Source of the DNA: Tetranychus cinnabarinus
Lineage: Eukaryota; Arthropoda; Arachnida; Trombidiformes; Tetranychidae
Assembly: GCA_022266195.1 (NCBI GenBank)
Contig: WHVY01000008.1
Location: 62,001-126,000, forward strand
DNA length: 64,000 bases
Reading direction: 5' to 3'
Part shown: in pieces, positions 24,146-41,538 of the stretch
Layout: each line of letters opens with the position of its first letter
Numbering within the stretch: position 1 is the stretch's first letter
Translations under genes and position numbers: made by a program
The notes under the pieces: model-generated
Databases searched by the model: none
What the model saw: only the letters and a program-made list of their open reading frames with translations
What the model was told of the DNA's origin: nothing

Positions 24146-25914
24146 TTAAAGCCAATCATTTGAATTACAAATAGACGATGGATACCACCAGTTGGCTAGA
24201 TTATCATAATTCTTGGGTTTGATGGGTGCATGTAACATAGCACACAGTCGACACCAAAAATAGGTATTGATAAACTCTCCTGATCCTTTCCATGTGAAGT
24301 ATTGATTAAAAAGAGTATCATTTGCATCCAGTTGGTCAAGGTATTGTGCCAATTGGTGAGGTGAGGGAAAATCGTCAACATGAATAAATGAATTGGCAGG
24401 CGCTGAACGTTTATAGTCTTCTGGATGAGCACCCATTGTTATGGGTATAACTGAATGATTTAAACCATTCGAGTAAAATTTCTCCGTAATATAATCACGA
24501 CAATTGGAATTTTCAAAGGAAAGATAAAACTTGTATTCCTTATCAAGTTTGCTGAAGCATTCATCCGCTTTAGTTCGTGAACATTTCAGAGATCCACATC
24601 TAAATGCAATAGAAAATGTAAGAAAACAAAATCCTTTAAAATCTGTCAAATATCCATTATAAAGCTGAAACTGAATAAAAATATTTTGAGCAAAAAATGG
24701 AGTTCATTATTGCAGCCTTTTCAACCCAACTAGCATTTGGTGAAAATTTTTGAATAAGTCTCTTACCTTCCGAAAATGTCCACTTGAATATATTCAGCTA
24801 ATGACCGGGCATATTGGAGTCGCTTGTTTCGAGCTGAACAGTTTGATACAAACCAGGCAACTTTTTTCGTTTTACCTTTAGCATAGTTGGTTGATTGTGA
24901 ATGAGCCTGTAAATGATATAAGATGTTAATCAAAGTAAAGATTCTCAACAAATATTTGGATAACTAACTTTAACATCAGAGTCGTAGTAAACAAACTTTT
25001 CATAAGGTGTAACAATATCAGAATCATGGCGATAAGATGCAGTCCAATTGATGACATCATTTAGACTTCGAAATGAAGGTGTATGCAGAGGACTTTCAAG
25101 AATATAAAGTATCCAAATTTGATTTGGTGGTTTAACATGTTTAGGTTTAGCATAATGATCCTTTTGTTGGTAAACAAAAATGTAAATATTGACAAAGTTG
25201 ATCACAAAAATGATTATTTTGGACAGAAAAGGAAATGGGAAAAAATACCTTGAATATAATGGCATCAGCGGTTGTTGCATGTTTATTGTCAAATGTAATT
25301 TCACATGTATTTACAGGACAAGAATCTTGGAGGAAAACATTTTGACCAGAAGGCATCGATCGTCCCCATGAACCTTTATCGAGCAACAATATCTTCTTTA
25401 AAGCACCTTCTTCCATCAGTTTAGATGAGTTGTAGCCTGCTGGGATGTACATTAGCTGGTTAACAATCCGATCGTTCCATGGTTCATCTTCTTCAGGGAA
25501 AATGGGTAAGCGAGATAAAAAAGGGTCACTTGGGTTGGGAGTAATTGTACCATTAATCATGAACCAAGGTTTCTCTGTGGTCGACCAAGATAACAGGTTG
25601 AGTTGAGATGAAAATTTGTACCTTCGACCAGATTGAGATTCATCTTGATTAGTGTTGTGTCTGGCAAATGGATCGATCTGAGTTGCAGATCTGCTGAGGG
25701 AACCAATAAGGTTGGATAACTTGAAATGCGTCCAAATTGAGAGGTCAATGGACAGGGTACTGATTAAAATGGTGATGAAGGTAAATAAAAGGAGAATGTT
25801 GAAAACTCGAATAACCGAGATCCGTGTAAAGCTAATGTTTTCATCGCCAAAGATGCTTTTGAGGCAAATCATTTTTCTTTCAACTCTAAATGGAATCAAA
25901 AGATTCATTTTCAA
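24146..25914 (-). CDS. Alpha-1,3-fucosyltransferase (GT10), core-type
   Basis: Golgi type II glycosyltransferase that moves fucose from GDP-fucose to N-glycans or Lewis-type acceptors. Four exons in transcription order: 25914-25249, 25160-24969, 24906-24767, 24599-24146, giving 483 aa. A short cytosolic tail precedes one membrane segment at about residues 33-55, then a stem. The catalytic half has the family hallmarks: WFVSNCSARNKRLQYA, VDIFGRCGSLKC, the GDP-fucose-binding segment FYLSFENSNCRDYITEKF, VIPITMGA, and SFIHVDDFPSP. Several paired Cys are present near the C-terminus. The first in-frame Met was taken as start. A closer resemblance to insect FucTA-type core transferases is my judgement from memory. 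The gene appears intact. Confidence 0.9.
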
Positions 25915-27449
25915 TCGATGTGTTTATCGACATGAAATATGTAAAATAACTGGAACACGATTGAACAAACGGTAATGACAGAAGGAATCACGATGAAAAG
26001 GTCATTATAAAAAGAATCGATGAACAATTGAACAACATCTGATCAGGTAATTTGTTGATGGTTCGATTTGGATGTATCGTAAACATTGTAATTAGATTCT
26101 CTATTTGTTATCAACCATAATTTACTACTACAACTGTTGTACATTATAAGATGTATTGCTATATTTTGGGCTTAAATTGAATTGAAGCAACTTTTTGGTT
26201 CACATTTTCACCTTCTCAATGGCAATCAATATTGTTGAATAGACAATAGGGAAAAGTAAACAGAAATACAGATTCTGAATTGGAACAAGCTGAACCATTC
26301 ATGATCAATAAGATGATGCGCTTTGTCAGTAACAGAGGGCAATACATTTCAATGCATAAAGAACTGGGAAAATTATTATAAATCCTGCATTAACTCATTA
26401 TTAATATGGATTCACATGGCTTACATTTGATTAATGTTAACATATAATAATAAATCGGATGAATACGTTTAAGTTAATTTAGTCTTACCAAATTCAATGA
26501 AGGATGAAACATCTGCATGACAAATAATTAAGCAATAGTTAAATGATGAAAAATTGATGACAAGTCTTTAATAATGGAATTGGAAAAGTACTCAATATTA
26601 ATTTACTTAATACGATAATTTTCTTGTATAATCTCAATTATTTTGTATTGAAATGTGATATTTGATGCACAAAATAAAATATCATAATTTGTCCAAGAAA
26701 TGTTTACTCATAAGTACTTGAAATATCGAAGTAAATCAATCATTTTTTTGTTGAAAAAATATATGCTTTAGCACTTATCTTGATTGGTAAGGTTCAAATC
26801 GTTTGAAATTTGTTGCCCTTGTTAATTGTATTTGAATCGGAGCAACGGTTCGAAAAAGAAAGAGCAATTATGGATAACAATTAAGCACAAATCAGAATGA
26901 AATGTCCATGAATTATCTATCATTTAGATGTTATTTGAGTATTGAATTTGTCATGCAAGATTTTATTCTTCATTGATTTGAATAATATTAAAATTATCGT
27001 GAATCTAGGATCTGGTTTTCTGGTTTTTATGATCTTGACTTTTATTTTTAAAGGCAAATGAAATCGATACCTAATATTGGGATAATTGAGAGTAACGAAT
27101 TAATAAGTTAATGCAACCTAGTTTGCCTAATATTAACTCGAACATGAACGAAGACATGAAGCAAGATAATAATAAAAGTTGAACCGAATGAAAAATTACA
27201 GAAATTATAATCCAAAAACTCATAAAAAGAAACACTTTTGTTCAGAGGAATCTCACGGATTGTTAGGATTACTTTATTGTAAAAATTTTTGTAGACAAAA
27301 GTATTGAAGTTTGCAAGCATTTTATTTCATTCAATTTCTCAAAAAACAATAAAGCTCTAAAGGCATAATTGTCAATGAGAATTGAAAAATTCATCAACCA
27401 AGAAAATAACTAATGAACAAAAGATGATTTAATTATGCCCATTGTTAGA
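25915..27449. other. Intergenic region
   Basis: Contains the promoter side of the fucosyltransferase gene and the 3' side of the cysteine-rich peptide gene. AT-rich, with AATAAA-like motifs on both strands. No coding exon with recognisable content is found. Short frames at 27108-27320 lack a signal peptide or domain. Confidence 0.5.
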
Positions 27450-27710
27450 TCAACAGTGTTTACAAGTACAGGCTCCTCTGACACAGTTGGCTCCACAATG
27501 GCATCTCCATGCACCAGGCCAACCTGCACATAAAAAGTCACCAGTCCAGTTGTTACAGACCCATCGCTTCATACGTACGTGTTCTGACACCACTGCAGTT
27601 GAATCTCTTGGTACATCCAAAGCTTCCTCATCAGCAACTGGAGTTGACCAAACTACACCGATGAAGAGGACGAAGCAAACAGCAAAACATAATAATGAAA
27701 GTCGACCCAT
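27450..27710 (-). CDS. Secreted eight-cysteine defensin-like peptide precursor
   Basis: Small single-exon precursor of 86 aa. A classical signal peptide (about residues 1-23, hydrophobic core LLCFAVCFVLFIGVVW) is followed by an acidic propiece (ADEEALDVPRD..) and a dibasic processing site (MKR|W near residue 49). The mature part has ~37 residues with eight Cys in the spacing C-X8-C-X8-C-X-C-X3-C-X4-C-X-C-X2-C, and is rich in Trp and Gly. Prepro architecture and size match arthropod antimicrobial peptides. The ending CxCxxC resembles eight-cysteine defensins more than the six-cysteine tick type. Function as an innate-immune peptide is an inference, and the cysteine pairing is unknown. Confidence 0.75.
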   Translation of the reverse strand: MGRLSLLCFAVCFVLFIGVVWSTPVADEEALDVPRDSTAVVSEHVRMKRWVCNNWTGDFLCAGWPGAWRCHCGANCVRGACTCKHC

Positions 27711-28496
27711 AATTAGTAAATTAGTAATTTTACGAAACTCACCAACAGAAACTGTTTAATAAAATAACTTTCCCAATCCAAGTCAATTTATTGACATTAA
27801 ATAGCTAAATCAAATGTTGATCTATGATTTTATCGTGTTTACAGTAAGTTAAAGGTTTATCAATCCCATACTATGATCATCATTCTAACTATCATTAACA
27901 ATAATATGAATTTTGGTCAGGGCATCATCCACTCATGATAGCAACACAATTGAAAGGATTAATTAGAAGGCGTAAAAGCTGAAAATTGATAAAAATAGAA
28001 TTGAAAAGAAAATTGTTTTCGATTTCAGATGATTAAACTTCTGATTGTTATAAACAATGAACAGCAATCGTAAACAACAAATCACGCAAAAACAGGGAAT
28101 TATCTTGTCTAATTATCTCGAAACTGTTTAAATGTTACGAAATATTTAATCAAGCGAATTTGACTTCTCTTGAATTCCTATTCAAATGAAATAAATCTTT
28201 CCATGGAAGCTCTCAATTCTCGTCTAACTGCAACTTTGCTCTACAAGTTTCTTATATTGCATTTTTCAATCAGCACATCATACATCATGACAACAAAAAA
28301 GGCAAATAAATCAGTCGATTTGATTCAATTTGATTTTAATTTATACACATTTGAGTCCGTATTGAATTTAAATTTGAACGTTTTGAACGATCAAAACAAA
28401 GAGCGAATTTATATTGATGCAAATAAAACATTTGACTAACTTAATTAGAATAGTTTAGATTACATTAATTTTTGCTATTCATTTATTGATTAACTT
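27711..28496. other. Intergenic region
   Basis: Promoter side of the peptide gene and 3' side of the ABCC gene. An ORF-like stretch at 28170-28439 (+) has no ATG at its nominal start and no domain. I see nothing else that can be named. Confidence 0.45.
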
Positions 28497-35200
<6,704 letters not shown>

Positions 35201-35989
35201 AATTTAACTGTAATGTTGATAGACTTGACAATTGACTTGGTTCAAGTTAACCACATGAATGGCGTTTCATCAACACCGATAATACCTTTTCAACTAGTCT
35301 TTTAATCATGATTACTGAAAATGATAATATTTATTTTTTTACCTTAAAAAATGCTGGTCGACTAATCATTAGTTTGCTTTATTATTCATACTCAAGTGTT
35401 ACTTGACTTTATCTTCGTTGTTAAAATTTAATTACTCCAACTGCTGAGATACAGAAGAACTAATTAAACAATTTTATGTATATTTTTAGGTAAATTTTAC
35501 AACAAATGTAGCAAAGATTCATTAAACTTTATTGCTTAAAAGTTGTAAAACTGATTTTCCTAAGAAACTTGAGATGTACTTGCCTTGACTTACAGTCCAT
35601 TTGACATTACAATTATCCTAATTTGATTAAAGAAATACGTCATCAAGTCCCCGCAGAGATCATTCAAGACAATCGAAAATCTTTTAATTGCTACTGTTCG
35701 AAAAAAGGCAATTGTGATTAATGATTGCAATGGGCAACCATAAACAGTGCTAAATACACTGTTCAAAACTAGCGCTTTTGAGATAATTTATAATCGATTA
35801 TCATTTGATATTCAGTCAAACCTCGCAAAGGTTGTACTCACTTAGTTTATTGTGGACCAACTAGCCTGGCTGACCGTGACACCTTGCTGCATCATTTACT
35901 TGCTTGCGATTCAGGTGTTTAACCTGCACGAGACGCAGGACTCTGACCAGTCTAGCTGGGAATCCGATGGGGAAGGGTGGACTGGGTAG
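35201..35989. other. Intergenic region upstream of the ABCC gene
   Basis: Presumptive promoter of the transporter, AT-rich. The last ~130 bases (about 35860-35989) are markedly richer in G and C than the surroundings (for example CTGCACGAGACGCAGGACTC). They read as no recognisable protein or tRNA on either strand. The duplicated block described at 35990 starts right after. Confidence 0.45.
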
Positions 35990-36850
35990 TCGATTCATTG
36001 TATTAGAGGAACGATTTTGTTGACAATTTGTTTACTTTTTTAGGTACAGATTGTTACATTTTTAGTTAGACTGTATTATTTGGCATGAGAAAGTCAAAGG
36101 CAATTTATTAATGCCTTTTATTGTTGAATCGTTCTAGTTTTTATTTCTTTGTTTTCTGTTCAAGTGTTTTTGGTTTTCCTCTGCGCCGCTGTAATTGATT
36201 GTGTGATTGATCAATTGTGATTCCAGTCATGATACGAAAAACTCTTTTAATTCTGAATTTAGACATGAAGTTACCAATGAATCAAAAATGCTTGTTAGGC
36301 TAAGAATCTTAGCCACTGACTATTGTTAAATCTGCAGCTAATAATGAATCTAACTCTAAAAAATAGTGACCCAAATACTGATTTGACCTCTTCTGCATCT
36401 ATCGCTAGACGATTTCATGAGTTGAACCACGTAGCCTCCTCTGAACCAACAAATAAAAAGATCATTGGCTCAAATTTATTGCAGAATCTTCCAAGGATTC
36501 GCTAAGCATTTAGTTATCTGAATAGTTTTCATAAACTTTCATATCTCTTGAAACTTTCTACTCGTGAAACGTGATTTTATTTTATTGCTGCAGTCACCTT
36601 AATTGCGTCTAATGTCAAGCGTAATTTTAGCAAACAAATATTCGCCATTCTTAGCCATTAACTGAGATTTTTAACTAACATCAGCTTAACAGTATTTTTC
36701 AAGAAATGTTCATAAATATCAATCGTTTATTTTGTTCGCTCATCTGGATACAAACCTCTTTTACTTTCAAACCAGACAAGTTGACACATCAAGCTCAGTT
36801 AAAGTTAAAAACAAATTAACCTAATAGATTCGACTTCATGTATATCGAAC
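35990..36850 (+). pseudogene. Decayed, internally deleted copy of the DPF-motif gene at 50760-52412
   Basis: Promoter, coding remnants and 3' region can be matched in order to 50515-52870. Upstream matches are GAACGATTTTGTTGACAATTTG, AGTTAGACTGT, CTTTTATTGTTGAATCGTT and TGGTTTTCCTCTG. Coding remnants are GAATTTAGACATGAAG with CAATGAATC (compare 51696-51724) and AGAATCTTCCAAGGATTC (compare 52287-52304). Downstream matches are TACTCGTG, TCAAGAAATGTTC and CAGACAAGTTGACAC. The start Met region is replaced by CATGATACG followed by stops, and most of the ~1.6 kb coding sequence is gone. It cannot encode the protein. The longest residual frame is 36323-36505. Confidence 0.75.
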
Positions 36851-37652
36851 CAGAATCTAGCCAGACAATTGATTTTATATTATCAGCAATTCAAGAGGGT
36901 AACAGTTTCTTATCTTACGACGTTTGTTTCAAGTTCAATTTCATTCAAATCTTTTCTACAATTGAATCTCTTCTCTCGATCTCATTGAATTTATTTATCT
37001 CTATAATTATGTTCACAAATTGTGCTCGAGATGGAATCAGATGAAATAAAATTAAATCGAGCTTGTTTTAAATGATATAAATCTATTTGACGATGCGGAA
37101 AACATATGACTTTCAATTTGAGAGCAATAAAAATTATTGATAAGTTGAACAACTTATGACTGTAATACAGTTTTATTAATGCTGGTAATTGATTTCAAAA
37201 TTTCCAATAGATATCAACCTTTTCATTGTTAATCGAGAGTTCCTCTTACCATTGAGAAAAATAGTTAATATTTAATAGCTGCTAATTAAAGATAACCTAT
37301 CAAACAATCACGATCTCTACGAGTTGCCAGCGTAATCAACAGATCATAGACACATAAATCAGTATAAATAGACCAGTATAATGTTAATTGTGTTTCATTA
37401 GTTTCAATAGTTGCTTCAAAAATTTTATTTCAACAAGTTTGCTTTCTGATTGTATCTACACTTTTATAACTTCAGCTTCAATTCAAGTTAAAGTAAAATT
37501 ATAACAAAAGTTATTTCTCAGCTATTTCTCATATATTAATATAACATTTGTGCTTCAATAAGATACAAGAAAATTGTATTTTGTTAATTCGCCTTCAATT
37601 TACGTTGAAAATTAAAATAACTTTATACACCTTATTCTGAAGTCTTTATAGT
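36851..37652. promoter_or_regulatory. Promoter and leader region of the SLC9B-like gene
   Basis: AT-rich region with a good TATA box, TATAAATA at 37363-37370. This would place transcription start near 37395, ~400 nt before the main ATG. No coding exon is recognised in it. A frame at 36838-37044 has no domain content. Confidence 0.5.
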
Positions 37653-37757
37653 ATGTCCGTGCTGAAGTCTTTTAATACCAGATTTACATCTTTTGGTTCC
37701 TCCAAAACAGTGGAGCCAAATTACGACGGTTATCGTGAAGCCCTTGACCTTTACTAA
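37653..37757 (+). other. Upstream ORF in the SLC9B-like leader
   Basis: A 34-codon ATG-initiated frame (MSVLKSFNTRFTSFGSSKTV..) ends 45 nt before the main start, in a different frame. It could damp translation of the transporter. It might instead be an N-terminal exon joined by a very short intron, but the joins I tried introduce a stop, so a uORF is the better reading. Confidence 0.35.
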
Positions 37758-37801
37758 TTTCGCCCAGTTCATTCAATTGATCCGCTCTATTGGAAAACAT
37801 A

Positions 37802-39199
37802 ATGAGCTTCAAGGTAACAGCTATTACATTTTGTCAAATAATTTTGACTCAGGTTGCTCTTTTTGTTGTCATTTGGTCAACTTGTTACGGTATCTCACCT
37901 GTTGCTGCCCTGCCATGGAATGGAAGTGTTTTTGCCTTTATGATCTTATTCGCAATCGCATATGTAGCCGGTCAATTGTGTTCGCTAATTCGTGTTCCAC
38001 CGTTAGTTGGCATGCTTATAGCTGGTATAATTTTGTCCAATCTAACTCAGATCCCGTTAGATTCGGAAACATCTTCCCTGGCTCGTGATTTGGCTTTAGG
38101 TGTAATCTTATTACGAGCTGGTACATCACTCGATCCCGGTGCCTTAAAGAAGCTTTCTCTGGTTTGCTTGAGATTGGCATTCACTCCTTGTATTGTTGAA
38201 ACGATAGTTTTGGCTGTTACCACTCACTTGTTGTTACACATTCCCTTTCTTTGGTGCATGGTTCTTGGTTTTGTTTGCGTTGCAACTTCACCTGCCGTCA
38301 TTGTTCCAGCCATGATCAATATTCAAGATTTAGGATATGGAATTGATAAAGGTATTCCAACCTTGATTATGGGAGGATCGTCTATCGATGATATTATGGC
38401 CATCACTTGTTTTCAAATATTTTTAAGCTTGGTTATGTCAACATCAGGTTCCATTTTATCAACTCTTCTTGGTCCCATTGAAGCAGTTGGAGGATTGGCA
38501 CTAGGAACTGCTCTTGGCCTTTTATTTTGGATTTTACCACCAAAATGTGATTCAGATGATCTTGCATCGCGAGCGTTAGGCAGCAAAATAAGATTTGCGT
38601 TTCTTTTTTTCACTGGAATAAGCTTCATCATTACAACCAAAGCATTGGGATGCGAATCAATGGGTCCATTGGGTGTATTATCGATGAGCTTTGTTGCTTC
38701 TCTTAGATGGCGTTCAGAAGGTTATTTAGATAACATGAGCTCCAGTTTACGAGATGTTTGGTTTTTCTGTGAAATCTTTTTGTTCAGTTTAATTGGTTAC
38801 GAAGTTAAATTCACTTCTCTGGAGTCAACCACAGTTTTATGGTCACTAGTCTGCCTAGTGATTGGATCAATTGCACGGACAATCGTTTCATTTTTTATTG
38901 TTGCTGGAGCTGGTCTTTCAGTTAAGGAGCGTCTATTCATCGCTATGGCCTGGCTACCTAAAGGAACTGTTCAAGCTGCCATCGGTTCCATTCCTCTAGA
39001 AATGGCGAGAAGGAAAAATGATGAAACTATGATTGGCTATGGTTTGGTCATCTTAACTTATGCCGTTTTATCCATAATATTATCTGCACCTTTAGGAGCT
39101 TTCTTGATGAGCTTTTTTGGCCCTAAACTGTTGCAAAAATCAACCAAAAATCAAACTGAAGGTTCAATAGAAACAAATGTTAACAAATATCACATATAA
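37802..39199 (+). CDS. Sodium/proton antiporter, SLC9B (NHA) family
   Basis: Cation/proton antiporter of the CPA2 type in plasma or organelle membranes; it couples Na+ or Li+ movement to protons. Single exon, 465 aa from the ATG at 37802. An in-frame TTG twelve bases upstream is not a start. About twelve hydrophobic helices are visible. Family landmarks resemble human NHA2: RVPPLVGMLIAGIILSNL, VILLRAGTSLDPGALKKL, ATSPAVIVPAM, the ion-binding Asp pair D196-D197 in SSIDDIMAIT, AWLPKGTVQAAIGS, and APLGAFLMSFFGPKLLQK. The cytosolic N-terminus is shorter than in vertebrates, so a 5' exon could be missing. A TATA box lies ~430 bp upstream. Intronless structure may reflect retroposition or intron loss. 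Confidence 0.9.
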   Translation: MSFKVTAITFCQIILTQVALFVVIWSTCYGISPVAALPWNGSVFAFMILFAIAYVAGQLCSLIRVPPLVGMLIAGIILSNLTQIPLDSETSSLARDLALGVILLRAGTSLDPGALKKLSLVCLRLAFTPCIVETIVLAVTTHLLLHIPFLWCMVLGFVCVATSPAVIVPAMINIQDLGYGIDKGIPTLIMGGSSIDDIMAITCFQIFLSLVMSTSGSILSTLLGPIEAVGGLALGTALGLLFWILPPKCDSDDLASRALGSKIRFAFLFFTGISFIITTKALGCESMGPLGVLSMSFVASLRWRSEGYLDNMSSSLRDVWFFCEIFLFSLIGYEVKFTSLESTTVLWSLVCLVIGSIARTIVSFFIVAGAGLSVKERLFIAMAWLPKGTVQAAIGSIPLEMARRKNDETMIGYGLVILTYAVLSIILSAPLGAFLMSFFGPKLLQKSTKNQTEGSIETNVNKYHI

Positions 39200-39484
39200 T
39201 CATAATGGATTATTACTATTGAAGCTTTTCTGATTTCAAATGTTGATTCACATTTTTGTAGCTAGCAATTAAATAATAATGGGAAATATTAATGGGTAAT
39301 TTACATGTTATAAAAGTACATTTCGACGCTTAGTTTCGTTGTATTTTCAGATTCTTGATTATATTTTTTTGACTTTTTGATCATTTAATCCAATCTTGAG
39401 TTACGTAAAAATTCATAATATTAATTTCTTAATAAACTGTCACAATTTTATATCTTTAATTATAATGATACTTTTACATTTGCG
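39200..39484. other. Convergent 3' region
   Basis: Short spacer between the SLC9B stop and the stop of the first secreted-family gene on the other strand. AT-rich with AATAAA/TTTATT-like signals. No feature beyond the two 3' UTRs. Confidence 0.4.
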
Positions 39485-40504
39485 TTAGAAGATAATCTGG
39501 TGAAACAAAAAAACTGAGAACACGAAAAATATACTTGGTGTTTGGGTTAAACCTAAACTTGTTAGAGAGATCTTCCTCTTTGAATACACAAGTCTATCGT
39601 CCATTAGTATTTTTAGATCATAAACGCGTTTTCTGGTATCATAATCTTCAGAAAACCCTTTGACTACGATTGGAATGGACCAAGTGAATATTCCCCCAGA
39701 CCAAGAATGATTATACAAAATTTGTGACTGAATCGGTGCCAATCCAATATATTTCATTTGTAATTCAGCAAATATCGTTGGACTTTGTACAGTCCAACCA
39801 AAAATTAATTGACTCGCATCTGAGGCATTAAACACCAGAAGCACAAAATTAGTCATAGAGTAGGAATCCTTGATCAATTGAAGGATAAACTCATTCGAGT
39901 TGTCTGTTTGTCTGACAAATAATTGAACCTTGTCATTTCCGTAAACATTGTTACAACACTTTAAAAAATTCAAATGATAAATTGGTAGATCTTTGGTGTT
40001 TTTTGAAACCAAAAAAGTGATACCACCGTTGGCTAATAATATTTTATGATTCGAGTGAATCTCCAAATCCAATGAGTTGCCGTCTGATTTTTTCGGCCAA
40101 AAATACGATGATCTGCACATTGTCCAGAAACAGTATAAAGTGTTGTCTCGATACAAAGATGAACCTGCAGTAAATTGCAGTGTATGTTGGACAAATGAAT
40201 GGTTGTAATATGAAGCAGTGTCACCTGATGTGTTCCGTTCGCATGAATAAGAGTTGATCCCAGGATTACCATCAATTACAACAGAAACATGTTGATATTC
40301 ATTTTCTTTAATGTTGTATCCAGTAAGAATTATCGAGAAATAGTTAATTCCATCCTCTTGTTTCGCCGTGAAAGTAACACTTGCTAAATTTTGGTAATTA
40401 TAAGTTTTGGTTAAACAAGAACCATTACAGGTATCTTTCGATTGATAACTGTTTGTAACTAAATGAGCAATCAGGAATAGTATTTGAATAAACGAAGAAA
40501 TCAT
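39485..40504 (-). CDS. Secreted, probably GPI-anchored protein of unrecognised family, copy 1
   Basis: I do not recognise this family. Single exon, 339 aa. A signal peptide (about residues 1-20, core IQILFLIAHLV) precedes a conserved DTCNGSCLTKTYNYQ start of the mature protein. Conserved Cys include the CNGSC pair, YSCER, LYCFWTMCR and LKCCN. Several NxS/T glycosylation sites are present. The last ~17 residues form a hydrophobic tail (IFFVFSVFLFHQIIF) with no basic residue after it, as in GPI-anchor signals. It differs from copies 2 and 3 by an insertion (HTLQF) near residue 110. Upstream sequence matches that of copy 4. An extracellular or cuticle/saliva-exposed role is only a guess. Confidence 0.75.
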   Translation of the reverse strand: MISSFIQILFLIAHLVTNSYQSKDTCNGSCLTKTYNYQNLASVTFTAKQEDGINYFSIILTGYNIKENEYQHVSVVIDGNPGINSYSCERNTSGDTASYYNHSFVQHTLQFTAGSSLYRDNTLYCFWTMCRSSYFWPKKSDGNSLDLEIHSNHKILLANGGITFLVSKNTKDLPIYHLNFLKCCNNVYGNDKVQLFVRQTDNSNEFILQLIKDSYSMTNFVLLVFNASDASQLIFGWTVQSPTIFAELQMKYIGLAPIQSQILYNHSWSGGIFTWSIPIVVKGFSEDYDTRKRVYDLKILMDDRLVYSKRKISLTSLGLTQTPSIFFVFSVFLFHQIIF

Positions 40505-41538
40505 TTTACCTCAAAGTTTCCAATTGAACAATAAAAATGCGAATGGAAGAACGTTCGAAATTGAATAAAGGAAATCTGTCCTGTTAGACGAAATCAATCG
40601 ACATTTAAAATCAATTTAATAATGCATTAACCATGTTCTGCAATATCAACTAATCGAGCCATTTACTTGTTGTTGTACATTTTACTCATGAACTCTGTTC
40701 TCGGAAGTAATTGATTACTAAATGACGAAATTTAGCAAAAGCTGCTGATTTATCAACAAATTTGATCAATGATAAAGGATTGATGATTCTTTGATCATCA
40801 ATCAATTCTTTGATCAGAGGATGTCAAGTTGTTGACTATTTCGTTTAAGCATAACTCATTAATTCAACATTTACACATTTAATATAACAATAATGTAATC
40901 TTGAACTCTATGGAACAAATGATTGGTGCTAAAAATAACCTGAATAGCGTGTAAGTTAATGTAAATTAAATATCGTCATATCGTAATTTCAAATCTATAG
41001 AATCTATGAAGTCAAATTCTGTGGAAAATTTTGGTTAAACGGAAACAGATGCAAAACAAATTTTATGACCAAATGATGTTGAGTCATAACTAAAAATGTT
41101 GGAATTGAGCCATGTCAAAATTCAGGTTACTGAGAAAACCATGTTCTAACAGGGTGAAGAGAAACGGAATCCTTATTCTAAAACAATTTAAAAGGGAGTT
41201 TCTTATGGTTTATAGCTGATTGATTAATAAGTGAATCTGACTGTCGAGTTGAAAGTTGATAAATTTTTCAGGGCAAAAGGACCGAAGCTATTCATATTTG
41301 TTATTGAGATTTCTATGATCGGAGGATGAAATTGATTTCAAAGTAACTTACAAGATGTTAGATTGCATTTTGTAGAATACTATTTTATTTTTTTTATTCA
41401 TTTTGTCGATTTGAGTTAATCAATAAAATTACTTTTAATGTGGATTTTATACATTGTGCTCAATTATTGGGGATAATAACAATAATCAGCCATGGTAAGG
41501 ATTCATTTTGTTAAAATAATACTTTTACATTGGAGTTA
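40505..41538. repeat. Duplicated spacer between secreted-family copies 1 and 2
   Basis: The part next to copy 1 matches the upstream region of copy 4 (AACAATAAAAATGCGAATGG, then TAATGCATTAACCATG). The middle (41140-41235: ATGTTCTAACAGGGTGAAG, GGAATCCTTATTCTAAAACA, TAGCTGATTGATTAATAAGTG) recurs at ~43628-43745 and ~46540-46680. The spacers were therefore duplicated along with the genes. No other gene is seen. Confidence 0.65.

Noticed and set aside
28170..28439. 89-codon plus-strand frame downstream of ABCC
   Set aside because: Nominal start is not ATG, there is no domain, and the composition is like the AT-rich background.
36838..37044. 68-codon plus frame after the decayed copy
   Set aside because: No similarity to the intact paralogue's coding region, no domain, and it lies in presumptive promoter DNA.
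37814..37852. Possible 39 nt intron (GTAACAG..ACTCAG) near the SLC9B start
   Set aside because: Shorter than other introns here. Splicing it out from the upstream ORF meets a stop first, and the unspliced frame gives a good first membrane helix.
37693..38088. 131-codon plus frame overlapping the SLC9B start
   Set aside because: Out-of-frame shadow; the SLC9B frame explains the sequence.
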